Notes: generated by a model from the sequence alone, not told the origin. A DNA stretch of 9,057 bases from Desulfuromonas sp. SDB (GCA_001412365.1 LKUE01000215.1:1-9057), one strand, 5' to 3'; positions 1 through 6,711 are shown, numbered from the stretch's first letter. Numbers and translations: made by a program.

Positions 1-117
1 AACAATGATCAATTCATCACAACCCGACCCAACACAGAGTACACCGTCCTACTCAGGGAGAATAGAACACGGAAAGCTCACCTGAAATATATAAACAAAG
101 GTAAAAGATGTGCTTAA
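1..117 (+). CDS. Possible 3' end of an unidentified gene (5' end outside window)
   Basis: The first reading frame is open from the left edge to a TAA at 115-117, giving 38 residues that begin NNDQFITTRPNTEYTVLL and end in a basic tail (RTRKAHLKYINKGKRCA). The other two plus frames close early. Bases 1-80 look richer in G and C than the leader that follows, which would suit a coding end. I do not recognise the peptide, and a 38-codon open frame arises by chance fairly often, so this is only a possibility. If real, the gene ends about 95 bases before the next start. Confidence 0.22.
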   Translation, partial: NNDQFITTRPNTEYTVLLRENRTRKAHLKYINKGKRCA

Positions 118-153
118 TATGACTTGATCTTAAAATTCTGGTTGCTATATGAT

Positions 154-198
154 TATAATGAATTATTTTTTATAATGTAGGTTATAATATTTTATAAT
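154..198 (+). promoter_or_regulatory. AT-rich leader with four TATAAT (-10-like) hexamers
   Basis: Perfect TATAAT hexamers lie at 154-159, 171-176, 183-188 and 193-198, just before the ribosome binding site of the first gene. The last two sit in a direct repeat of TTATAATAT (182-190 and 192-200). No good -35 hexamer lies 16-18 bases ahead of any of them; the nearest TTG-containing candidates (TTGATC 124-129, TTGCTA 142-147) are wrongly spaced. A promoter for the 213-2470 cluster is likely here, but which hexamer is used cannot be told from sequence. Confidence 0.45.
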
Positions 199-202
199 AT
201 CT

Positions 203-208
203 AGGAGG
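203..208 (+). promoter_or_regulatory. Shine-Dalgarno AGGAGG that selects the TTG start at 213
   Basis: A perfect AGGAGG ends four bases before TTG at 213-215. The in-frame ATG at 237 has only weak purine sequence upstream. The strong site therefore favours TTG, although the spacing is short. Confidence 0.6.
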
Positions 209-212
209 AAAA

Positions 213-434
213 TTGAGTAATAACATAAATGGACAGATGAGTTTAACTGAAGTCATTCAAAAATATCCGGATACCGTAAAAATACTGCAAAAACATAATC
301 TCCACTGTCTAGGCTGTATTCTGGCGGCAGGAGAATCATTGGAAGATGGGTTGAGAGCTCACGGTTTAAATGTAGAACAGGTAATTGCAGAGATGAATGA
401 GGAAGTAAATAAAAAATCTGAAGTATCTGAATAA
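213..434 (+). CDS. DUF1858-type redox-disulfide protein (hybrid cluster protein-associated family)
   Basis: This 73-residue soluble protein matches the DUF1858 / 'hybrid cluster protein-associated redox disulfide' family. It has an SLTEVIQKYPDT helix (about 10-21), then KHNLHCLGC with the CxxC pair C32 and C35, then GESLEDGLRAHGL (about 40-52). Family members are small cytoplasmic proteins of anaerobes, or N-terminal domains of iron-cluster repair proteins; a role in thiol redox or metal-centre chemistry is suspected rather than proven. The start is TTG at 213 with a perfect AGGAGG; ATG 237 would give a 65-residue form that keeps the whole domain. No hybrid cluster protein gene lies nearby. 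The TAA stop directly abuts the next gene's ATG, implying translational coupling. Family assignment is firm; function is not. Confidence 0.88.
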   Translation: MSNNINGQMSLTEVIQKYPDTVKILQKHNLHCLGCILAAGESLEDGLRAHGLNVEQVIAEMNEEVNKKSEVSE

Positions 435-2111
435 ATGAAAAAAAGAAACATTTTAATGCTGCTGGTAATATCAATCAGCAGCATTTATTTATTTTCCTGT
501 ACTCCGGTGGTGAGAACTGAATACCAAGACCAATCCGATGAGTTGTATGAATTGGGGATGGAACAGTTCAGAGAAGAAAATTATGCAGATGCGGTAATAA
601 TTTTCAAGGAGCTCCAGAGAACCTACTCCGAAGGAGAAAGGTCATATCATTTAGATTACATGATCGCTTTAACTTACTATCGTCTGGAAAAAGTAGATGA
701 AGCTAAAACAGAACTGAATAATCTGATAAACCGGCACGGTATTCCCCAGGATATTGAGATTTCCTCAATAAGGATGTTAGCCCAGATTGATGAGGAGCAA
801 CAGAACTACCAGCAGGCTTTACATCGCTACGTTAAGCTGTATTCTATGGTTGAAGATCCGGATTACCACATAACCATCAGAGAAAAAGTGGATGACTTGA
901 GTGAAAAAGTAAACTCAAATTCCATTTACGATGTGTATAAGTCAAATTTGTCTTCTTCCCTGGCTGCTTACCTTCTTTACCAGTCATCGGTATCAGCATT
1001 TGGGGAAGGAAATCAGTCCCGGGCTGAGGAAATATGGAAAGAATTAACCGAAAGATTCCCCAATTCAGAATGGGCTCGGTACCAACCACCCTTCACCAGA
1101 AGTTTTGATTCCCGTTTGATCGGGGTACTGCTCCCCCTGGAAGGTGAATATGGCAGTTATGGGCAGGAAGTTTTAAACGGAATTAAACTGGCTATTAAAA
1201 ATTCAGGCTATGAAATTGTAGTTTACGATACCGAAGCGTCAGTTAGCAGATCCCGGGATCTGGCTAACCAGCTGATTTATGACCATGGAGTTATCGCCAT
1301 CATCGGTCCTCTTCTGTCCACCACCTCCCTGGAGGTTGCAAAGATCTGCAACGAAGCGGGAGTACCCATGGTCAATCCCACCGCCACTCAAGATGAAATC
1401 AGCCAGGTGGGACAATATATTTTTCAATTGAACAAGAAAGATGAAACCAGGGGAATTCCTGTTGTCATCAAATATGCCTGTGAAAATTTAAATTTAACTA
1501 ACTTTGTGGTTATCTGCGATGCTCAGGAACAACAATTTGGTGCTATGATCGTGGATGAAATTAAAAGAAATGGCGGTATTTTACAGGGGCAATGGAGTTA
1601 TCAGCGAGGACAGGATAATTTTTCCTGGTTAGCTGAAGAAATACTTGTAGAAACTGACCCTCAGGCTATATTTATTGAAGGAAGATATAATGAGATTGTA
1701 CAGCTTGCCCCGGCTATCCGCTATTTAGGTTGTGATGCCCAATTTCTTGGTTCAACTTCCTGGGATGATGACCGAATTATAGTTTACGGGGAAGATGCAG
1801 TAGTAGGAGCAATATTTGCCGGACAGGGAACTCCCGGTTCTGAAACCATTTCTTTTATCACCACCTACAGCCAGGAATACGGTCATGAACCAGTCACTGT
1901 AACCAGGTTGGGTTATGATGCTGCAAAAATTATTTTAACTGCTCTTTCCCCTCTGGGTGAATTACACAATCCTCTGGAACTGGGCAATTCCATAATGGAG
2001 ATGAAGTTTTACCGGGGTATATCGGGAGGAGTAATCCTTGATCCCGACTTAAACTTTTCTTATAATTTACTGACAATTAGAAGAGGAAGAATTATTCCCA
2101 TTGACCAATGA
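435..2111 (+). CDS. Lipoprotein with TPR repeats and a type 1 periplasmic-binding domain (LpoA / LivK-like)
   Basis: A 558-residue exported lipoprotein. The N-terminus has MKKR, a hydrophobic stretch (6-20) and lipobox LFSC with the acylated cysteine at 22. TPR-like helical repeats follow, at about 35-65, 72-100, 110-140 and 178-210. From about 227 to the end is a type 1 periplasmic-binding fold, shown by IGVLLPLEGEYGSYGQEVLNGIKLA (228-252 region), AIIGPLLS (288-295) and GVPMVNPTAT (309-318). The architecture of acyl anchor, TPR and binding fold is that of LpoA, the outer-membrane activator of penicillin-binding protein 1A. Branched-chain amino-acid binding proteins share only the second half. 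No ABC permease or ATPase is adjacent, which argues against a transport role. No Shine-Dalgarno precedes the ATG, which directly follows the upstream stop, so translation is probably coupled. A terminator-like hairpin lies at 455-485 within its signal-peptide codons. Confidence 0.85.
   Translation: MKKRNILMLLVISISSIYLFSCTPVVRTEYQDQSDELYELGMEQFREENYADAVIIFKELQRTYSEGERSYHLDYMIALTYYRLEKVDEAKTELNNLINRHGIPQDIEISSIRMLAQIDEEQQNYQQALHRYVKLYSMVEDPDYHITIREKVDDLSEKVNSNSIYDVYKSNLSSSLAAYLLYQSSVSAFGEGNQSRAEEIWKELTERFPNSEWARYQPPFTRSFDSRLIGVLLPLEGEYGSYGQEVLNGIKLAIKNSGYEIVVYDTEASVSRSRDLANQLIYDHGVIAIIGPLLSTTSLEVAKICNEAGVPMVNPTATQDEISQVGQYIFQLNKKDETRGIPVVIKYACENLNLTNFVVICDAQEQQFGAMIVDEIKRNGGILQGQWSYQRGQDNFSWLAEEILVETDPQAIFIEGRYNEIVQLAPAIRYLGCDAQFLGSTSWDDDRIIVYGEDAVVGAIFAGQGTPGSETISFITTYSQEYGHEPVTVTRLGYDAAKIILTALSPLGELHNPLELGNSIMEMKFYRGISGGVILDPDLNFSYNLLTIRRGRIIPIDQ
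455..495 (+). promoter_or_regulatory. Terminator-like hairpin plus T-rich tract inside the lipoprotein gene start
   Basis: Bases 455-464 (AATGCTGCTG) pair perfectly with 476-485 (CAGCAGCATT). A G-T and a T-A pair extend the stem to 12, leaving a 7-base loop (467-473). The descending arm runs into a T-rich tract at 485-495, 9 T of 11. This is the form of an intrinsic terminator or attenuator, placed about 20 bases into the coding region. It may simply result from Leu CTG and Ser AGC codons in the signal peptide, so regulation is inferred only. Confidence 0.4.
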
Positions 2112-2153
2112 AATAAATAGATAATAATATGGGATATGTTTTAGAATAAATTC

Positions 2154-2159
2154 AAGGAG
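2154..2159 (+). promoter_or_regulatory. Shine-Dalgarno AAGGAG of the small membrane protein gene
   Basis: AAGGAG lies five bases before the ATG at 2165. This gives the gene its own strong ribosome binding site, unlike the lipoprotein gene before it. Confidence 0.6.
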
Positions 2160-2164
2160 TTAAC

Positions 2165-2470
2165 ATGGCTAAAAAGAAAATAAAAATAGAAGGTAAACCT
2201 CAAAACAAACCGGAACAAACTGAACTGAAAAAACCGGTAAACCAAAAAAAGCAACCTAAGCTGGAAGGATTGGGATTAAATCTGGTAAATTATATCATTA
2301 TCGGTTTAGGATTAATTTCGATAATTTTGGGGTATTGGTTTTTAAAAAACGGGTCAATAACTTTAGCTCCAATTCTTTTAATTTTAGGATATGTGGTGTT
2401 GATACCTATAGGATTAATAGTAGACACTTCAAAATTTTCAAAGAGCAAAAAAGAATCTGCTGAATCTTAA
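2165..2470 (+). CDS. Small two-helix membrane protein of unknown function
   Basis: A 101-residue protein with a lysine- and glutamine-rich hydrophilic N-terminus (1-33), then two hydrophobic helices at about 41-60 and 65-86, and a short charged tail (89-101). The helices are joined by a tight KNGSITLAP turn. The segment GSITLAPILLILGYVVLIP resembles a small conserved membrane protein I associate with FCB and candidate-phylum bacteria, but I know no assigned function. The basic N-terminus suggests both ends face the cytoplasm (positive-inside rule, inference). It begins 53 bases after the lipoprotein gene, in the same direction, with no hairpin between them, so it may belong to that operon. 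Its end faces lysC across a 30-base gap in which I see no convincing terminator. Confidence 0.8.
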   Translation: MAKKKIKIEGKPQNKPEQTELKKPVNQKKQPKLEGLGLNLVNYIIIGLGLISIILGYWFLKNGSITLAPILLILGYVVLIPIGLIVDTSKFSKSKKESAES

Positions 2471-2500
2471 TTTTTAACGCTAACCATCACTGCAATAGAA

Positions 2501-3745
2501 TTAATTAACTTTTTCTTCTAAACTGAAAATTTCAGCTAATTTATTTATTAAATCACAGACCGCCGAAGCTTGAATTAAGATACTTATTTTAACTTCAGAA
2601 GTGGTTATTAAATTGGTTTCAATATTCAACCTTCCCAGACAATCGTAAAGTTTATCCATGATTTGATCGGAATTTCCACTGCCTGTGCCGATAATACTGA
2701 CTACGGCAAGATTTTCCTGCATGTTGTAATTTAAATTCCGGGATTCCAACTCCTGTTTAAATGATACGCTGTATTTCTTGTCTACTAACAGTTCCCACCA
2801 AAATTCACTGTTTGACTGAGATTGGTGGTAATGTGTAACTACTATGCCTTTTTGGGCTATCTCCTTTAATAAATTGATAATGGATAAGGTTGATGGTTTT
2901 TCAATTTTGAAAAAGATCCGGTTGTAGTCAACAGTAATCCCTTTAACCACAACTTCTTCCAAAGACTGGGGATGAGAACAGATCAAAGTTTGTTTCCCTC
3001 CTTGCCAAAATTTGTTTTCCTGTTTGGGGAGATCTTCGAATTTATGAAATAATGATTTAACTCTGATTGGTAATAAATACCGGGATGCAATTTCCACCGC
3101 CCGAGGATGAACTACTTTAGCTCCGGTTTCCGCCATTTCCATCATCTCGGAATAGTCAATTTTATCCAGGTGGCGGGGGTGGGGGAATAATCTGGGATCA
3201 ATGGCATAAACCCCGTCCACGTCAGTGTAGATGTCGCAATATTCTGCTTTCAGCGCACAGGCTAAAGCTACTGCAGAGGTGTCTGAACCGCTCCTGCCCA
3301 GAGTAGTTATCTCTTTGCCTTCACTAACTCCCTGGCAACCGGCTACAATTGCTATTTTATCTTCCTGTAACGCCTGGAGAACTCTGGGGGCGGTAATTCT
3401 TATTATCCGGGCATCTGTATGGTGATGGTCGGTGATAATTCCAGCCTGACTTCCGGTAAAAGAAATGGAAGATTTTCCGATATCTTTTAGAGCCATGGAC
3501 AGCAGGGAAATGGCAATTCTTTCTCCCACCGTTATCAACATATCGTATTCCCGGGGATCAGGAAAAACAGAAACCGACTTGGCTAATTCAATAAGCTGAT
3601 CAGTGGTGTCACCCATTGCCGATACTACCACCACTATGCGGTGCCCCTGCTGATGGGTTTGGGCAATTTCCTGGGCTACCATTCTGATCCGCTGAGCGGA
3701 AGAAACGGTGGTCCCTCCGTATTTTTGCACAATAATCGAGTTCAT
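2501..3745 (-). CDS. lysC: Aspartate kinase (aspartokinase)
   Basis: This enzyme phosphorylates L-aspartate with ATP to give 4-phospho-L-aspartate, the first step toward diaminopimelate, lysine, threonine and methionine. The 414 residues match monofunctional aspartokinases. The kinase domain (about 1-230) shows KYGGTTV (8-14; most homologues have GTSV), VGERIA (73-78), TTLGRSGSD (147-155), TDVDGVYAIDPR (174-185) and GAKVVHPRAVE (208-218). Two ACT domains follow, at about 266-335 and 345-405, the second with ITTSEVKIS (380-388). The usual effector loops are altered: KPG is KPS (283-285), and the GAGMxxHPGV-type loop is replaced by GTGSGNSDQI (353-362). Sensitivity to lysine or threonine may therefore be weak or different. 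Its ATG overlaps the dapA stop (ATGA) and no Shine-Dalgarno is evident, so it probably relies on coupling to dapA. Confidence 0.93.
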   Translation of the reverse strand: MNSIIVQKYGGTTVSSAQRIRMVAQEIAQTHQQGHRIVVVVSAMGDTTDQLIELAKSVSVFPDPREYDMLITVGERIAISLLSMALKDIGKSSISFTGSQAGIITDHHHTDARIIRITAPRVLQALQEDKIAIVAGCQGVSEGKEITTLGRSGSDTSAVALACALKAEYCDIYTDVDGVYAIDPRLFPHPRHLDKIDYSEMMEMAETGAKVVHPRAVEIASRYLLPIRVKSLFHKFEDLPKQENKFWQGGKQTLICSHPQSLEEVVVKGITVDYNRIFFKIEKPSTLSIINLLKEIAQKGIVVTHYHQSQSNSEFWWELLVDKKYSVSFKQELESRNLNYNMQENLAVVSIIGTGSGNSDQIMDKLYDCLGRLNIETNLITTSEVKISILIQASAVCDLINKLAEIFSLEEKVN

Positions 3746-4617
3746 ATTAATTTAAGATGATCTAACTCTTTCTTTAAGATTTCAAAATTCCGGGGCTGCA
3801 TTTCTCCCAAGGGGGTTCTCAATTCCCCTGCTCCTAATTTCATTAATTTCATTGCGGTTTTAACTGGCACCGGATTAGTTTCGCTGAACAGAGTAGTGGT
3901 AAGATTGAATATCTGGTAGTGAATTCTTTTCGCCTCTTCCCAGTTACCCTTCAGGGCATTGGCGGTCATGGCAGCTACTAAATCAGGAACCACGTTGGCG
4001 GTAACTGAAATAACTCCCTGCGCTCCCAGACACATAGAGGGAAGGGTTAGGGAGTCTTCTCCGGAAAGTATCTCAAAATCAGGACCGCATAGCAACTTCA
4101 GTTCAGATATTCGATTTAAATTGCCGGAAGCTTCCTTGATGCCGGTGATCTGAGGATTGGCTTGGTGCAACTCCGATACTAATTTTACATCAATATTTGA
4201 GCCAGTTCTTCCGGGAACGTTGTAAATGTAAATTGGCAGCTCAGTGTGTTCACTTATCTCCAGATAATGATTTCTCATTCCGGTTAAGTTGGGTTTGTTG
4301 TAATAAGGAGTGATAACCAGAATTGCGTCAATTTCCAGGGTATTGGCAAATTTCACATTTTCAATGGTTTTAGCGGTAGAATTGGTGCCAGTGTTGAGCA
4401 TGATTTTAACTTTTCCCCCGGCTTGAGAAATTACCGCATCTGTAAGTTGCCGGTATTCGCTATCAGTAATTGAAGGTCCCTCTCCGGTAGTTCCGGCAAT
4501 TAAAATGCCATCCAAACCCTTTTCAATATAGAAGTCTACATTTTTTTTAATTCCTTCAATATCCAGTTTTCCATGGGTAAAGGGGGTAATCATTGCTACA
4601 GTACATCCTTGAAACAT
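3742..4617 (-). CDS. dapA: 4-hydroxy-tetrahydrodipicolinate synthase (dihydrodipicolinate synthase)
   Basis: This enzyme condenses pyruvate with aspartate semialdehyde, the committed step to diaminopimelate and lysine. From ATG 4617 the protein has 291 residues, the family's normal size. It keeps GTTGE with T43 and T44, TPYYNKP with Y106, YNVPGRT with Y132 and R137, and the Schiff-base lysine K161 in GIKEASG. These match E. coli T44, T45, Y107, Y133, R138 and K161. Start choice: a second ATG at 4620 lies one base from the AGGAGG, too close, while 4617 is four bases away and gives MFQG, aligning with E. coli MFTG. The E. coli lysine-inhibition residues S48, A49, H53, H56 and E84 are here G, P, D, Y and K; N80 and Y106 remain. 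Feedback inhibition by lysine may be absent. The gene is first in a dapA-lysC operon. Confidence 0.95.
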   Translation of the reverse strand: MFQGCTVAMITPFTHGKLDIEGIKKNVDFYIEKGLDGILIAGTTGEGPSITDSEYRQLTDAVISQAGGKVKIMLNTGTNSTAKTIENVKFANTLEIDAILVITPYYNKPNLTGMRNHYLEISEHTELPIYIYNVPGRTGSNIDVKLVSELHQANPQITGIKEASGNLNRISELKLLCGPDFEILSGEDSLTLPSMCLGAQGVISVTANVVPDLVAAMTANALKGNWEEAKRIHYQIFNLTTTLFSETNPVPVKTAMKLMKLGAGELRTPLGEMQPRNFEILKKELDHLKLI

Positions 4618-4621
4618 CATC

Positions 4622-4627
4622 CCTCCT
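4622..4627 (-). promoter_or_regulatory. Shine-Dalgarno AGGAGG deciding the dapA start
   Basis: On the minus strand AGGAGG is followed by G, ATG, ATG. Only one base separates it from the first ATG (4620) and four from the second (4617). The second is the more credible start. Confidence 0.65.
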
Positions 4628-4753
4628 AGTTATTGGTTCAGCTATATATTGTACATATCATAATTCAATTTATGTTAAAAATAAAAACAGAAATTTGATT
4701 TATTATCATATTTATTATATTTTAAGTTCATAGGAAATCTCAATTATTTTTAC

Positions 4754-4760
4754 AAGGAGG
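4754..4760 (+). promoter_or_regulatory. Shine-Dalgarno AAGGAGG selecting a GTG start
   Basis: AAGGAGG ends five bases before GTG at 4766. A TTG overlaps it at 4764 but is out of frame, so GTG is the start of the small membrane-anchored protein. Confidence 0.6.
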
Positions 4761-4765
4761 ACATT

Positions 4766-5023
4766 GTGACTATTAAAATCGAATCTTCACGCACCGTGAT
4801 TATTCTACTGGGAATTATTGCCTTTTTGTTGTTGGCAAATTTAATTAAACCTTTGTTTGTTCCCGGAAAAGCTTATGCTGAATTTAACAACGACTCCTTT
4901 GAAACCGATTCCCGTAATTTAGAAGAAATTGCCAATGGAGTAAATTCTATGGCAAGATCGTTACAAAATCTTGATTACATCCAAAATGAACTGGAAGGAA
5001 TTAGAAGAGAACTTGAAAGGTAG
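4766..5023 (+). CDS. Small membrane-anchored or secreted protein with a C-terminal coiled coil, unknown function
   Basis: An 85-residue protein starting at GTG behind a perfect AAGGAGG. Residues 11-28 (VIILLGIIAFLLLANLIK) form one hydrophobic segment. PGKAYAEF (33-40) follows, and the AYA could be a signal peptidase I site, so the protein is either a single-pass membrane protein or an exported 47-residue peptide. The last half is polar and probably helical: NLEEIANGVNSMARSL and LDYIQNELEGIRRELER have spaced hydrophobic positions typical of a coiled coil. I do not recognise a named family. Its stop lies five bases before the FTCD start, so it leads that operon, but no functional tie to FTCD is evident. 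Confidence 0.72.
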   Translation: MTIKIESSRTVIILLGIIAFLLLANLIKPLFVPGKAYAEFNNDSFETDSRNLEEIANGVNSMARSLQNLDYIQNELEGIRRELER

Positions 5024-5028
5024 GAATT

Positions 5029-6708
5029 ATGAAATTAGTTGAATGCGTACCAAATTTTAGTGAAGGAAGAGACCAGGCGGTAATTGATGAGATTACTTCA
5101 CAGATAAGCCAAGTGGAAGGAGCTACTTTGCTGGATGTTGATCCGGGTCCGGATACCAATAGAACTGTAGTAACTTTTGTGGGAACTCCGGAAGCAGTTG
5201 TGGAAGCAGCATTTAGGGCTATTAAAAGAGCTTCTGAATTAATTGACATGAGAAATCATAAAGGTGCCCACCCCCGGCAGGGAGCAACTGATGTATGCCC
5301 CTTGGTGCCCATAGCAGATATCAGCGTGGAAGAATGTATTGAATTAAGCCATAAACTGGCTAAAAAAGTGGGGGATGAACTGGGCATTCCCATTTACCTA
5401 TATGAGAAATCGGCAACAAAACCGGAGTGGGAACAGCTTTCCAATATCCGGGTTGGCGAATATGAAGCTTTAGAAGAGAAGTTCAAAGATGAAAAATGGA
5501 AACCTGACTACGGACCGTTTAAATTTAATCCCCAGGCTGGAGTTACGGTGATTGGAGTCAGGGATTTTCTCATTGCCTACAATATCAATTTAAATACCAA
5601 GGATAAGTCCATTGCCAAGGATATCGGTTTGACCATTAGAGACACCGGAAGGTGGAAAAGAGATGAAGATGGCAAGATAGAACGGGATGAACAAGGTAAC
5701 AAGGTAAGAACCCCGGGAACCCTTAATGCCTGTAAGGCTACGGGATGGTATTTGCCCGATTTCGGTCTTGCTCAGGTAACCATGAATCTCATTGATTATC
5801 AAACTACCGGTATGCATACTGCTTATGAAGAAGTCCGCAGACAGGCAGAGTTAAGAGGGGTTTTAGTTACCGGCAGTGAAATTGTGGGATTAGTCCCATT
5901 GAAATCACTTCTGGATGCAGGCAAGTTTTATCTGGCAAAACAAGGTCAAACCTTGGGCTTGAATGAGCAGGATATTCTGGATATGGCAATAAGATCCTTG
6001 GGTTTATCTTCTCTGTATGAATTTAAACCGGAAGAAAAAATTATTGAATACCGGGTAGGAGCTAAAGCTAAAGGAGAATTAGCATCTCTTGAGGTTCATC
6101 AATTTGTGGATGAAGTGGCTTCTGATTCAGTCGCTCCGGGAGGAGGAAGCGTCAGCGCGCTGTTAAATTCAATCGGAGCCGGACTGACTTCAATGGTCTG
6201 CAATATTACCTATGGGCATAAAAAATTCCCCCAGGTTAAACCGGATATGGAAAAAATTGGAGTTGAAGCCCAGCAAATTAAAGATAGGGCGGTAGCACTT
6301 ATTGATAAAGATACGGAAGCATTTAATTTAATTATCGCCGCCAGAAGAAACCCCAAATCAACTGATGAAGAAAAACAGATTAGAGAAAAAGCTATTGAAG
6401 ATGCCACTAAAAAAGCAGCGGAAGTTCCCTTGGAAACATGTAAAACCGGCTGGGAAGCGCTAAAATTAATCAAGCAGGCGGCAGATTTGATAAATCCCAA
6501 CAGTATTTCAGATGCGGGAGTAGGATGCTTATGCGCCTATGCCGGAGTAGAGGGGGCTTATCTCAATGTGCTTATAAATATACAGAGTATTGAGGATTCT
6601 GAATTTGTTGAAAAAGTAAAAAAGCAAGCTGATCAGTATTTGCAGGAATCAAAAAAATTTAGAGATGAAATTTTAAAGATATCCTACAAGATAATTCAGG
6701 AAAATTAA
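5029..6708 (+). CDS. ftcD: Bifunctional glutamate formiminotransferase / formiminotetrahydrofolate cyclodeaminase
   Basis: The first domain moves the formimino group from N-formimino-L-glutamate to tetrahydrofolate, releasing glutamate. The second turns 5-formimino-THF into 5,10-methenyl-THF and ammonia. The 559 residues are close to the mammalian fused enzyme (about 541). The formiminotransferase part (about 1-335) opens with KLVECVPNFSEGR (2-14) and has GAHPRQGATDVCPLVP (79-94), with H81 equivalent to the catalytic His82 of the pig enzyme. The cyclodeaminase part (about 353-559) has SVAPGGGSVSALL (367-379) and DKDTEAFN (426-433). A charged loop at about 207-228 (RWKRDEDGKIERDEQGNK and onward) lengthens the transferase; I recall a similar loop in Bacteroidota homologues. 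No hutH, hutU or hutI is present, so histidine breakdown is likely but unproven here; formiminoglycine from purine fermentation belongs to related enzymes. A short AGGA (5022-5025) overlaps the upstream stop. Confidence 0.94.
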   Translation: MKLVECVPNFSEGRDQAVIDEITSQISQVEGATLLDVDPGPDTNRTVVTFVGTPEAVVEAAFRAIKRASELIDMRNHKGAHPRQGATDVCPLVPIADISVEECIELSHKLAKKVGDELGIPIYLYEKSATKPEWEQLSNIRVGEYEALEEKFKDEKWKPDYGPFKFNPQAGVTVIGVRDFLIAYNINLNTKDKSIAKDIGLTIRDTGRWKRDEDGKIERDEQGNKVRTPGTLNACKATGWYLPDFGLAQVTMNLIDYQTTGMHTAYEEVRRQAELRGVLVTGSEIVGLVPLKSLLDAGKFYLAKQGQTLGLNEQDILDMAIRSLGLSSLYEFKPEEKIIEYRVGAKAKGELASLEVHQFVDEVASDSVAPGGGSVSALLNSIGAGLTSMVCNITYGHKKFPQVKPDMEKIGVEAQQIKDRAVALIDKDTEAFNLIIAARRNPKSTDEEKQIREKAIEDATKKAAEVPLETCKTGWEALKLIKQAADLINPNSISDAGVGCLCAYAGVEGAYLNVLINIQSIEDSEFVEKVKKQADQYLQESKKFRDEILKISYKIIQEN

Positions 6709-6711
6709 GTT

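Larger units (their letters stand above)
4621..4765. promoter_or_regulatory. Divergent promoter region between dapA and the FTCD-gltX cluster
   Basis: This very AT-rich 145-base gap separates divergent genes and must hold both start signals unless transcription enters from outside. For the plus strand, TTGATT (4695-4700), a 17-base spacer and TATTTT (4718-4723) is a moderate sigma-70-like candidate. For the minus strand, TACAAT (reverse of 4648-4653) resembles a -10 box but has no good -35 at normal distance; TTGAAT (reverse of 4663-4668) is too close to it. I see no lysine riboswitch fold and no T-box ahead of dapA, and the gap is short for either. Confidence 0.4.

Noticed and set aside
253-474. 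73-codon minus-strand frame opposite the redox-disulfide gene
   Set aside because: The plus-strand frame has a recognised family and a strong Shine-Dalgarno; the antisense peptide resembles nothing.
435-2111. Branched-chain amino-acid ABC transporter binding protein
   Set aside because: The binding fold alone would allow it, but the TPR half and the lack of adjacent permease or ATPase genes fit an LpoA-like lipoprotein better.
2471-2509. Possible bidirectional terminator between the small membrane protein and lysC
   Set aside because: Only A-T inverted segments such as TTAATT/AATTAA are present; no G-C stem.
4618-4765. Lysine riboswitch or T-box leader ahead of dapA
   Set aside because: The gap is only about 145 bases, very AT-rich and shared with a divergent gene; no conserved riboswitch stems or terminator are visible.
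6210-6500. 96-codon open frame on the minus strand, rich in Ser, Ala and Leu
   Set aside because: Antisense to the cyclodeaminase domain of ftcD; a typical shadow of Ala/Lys-rich coding sequence.
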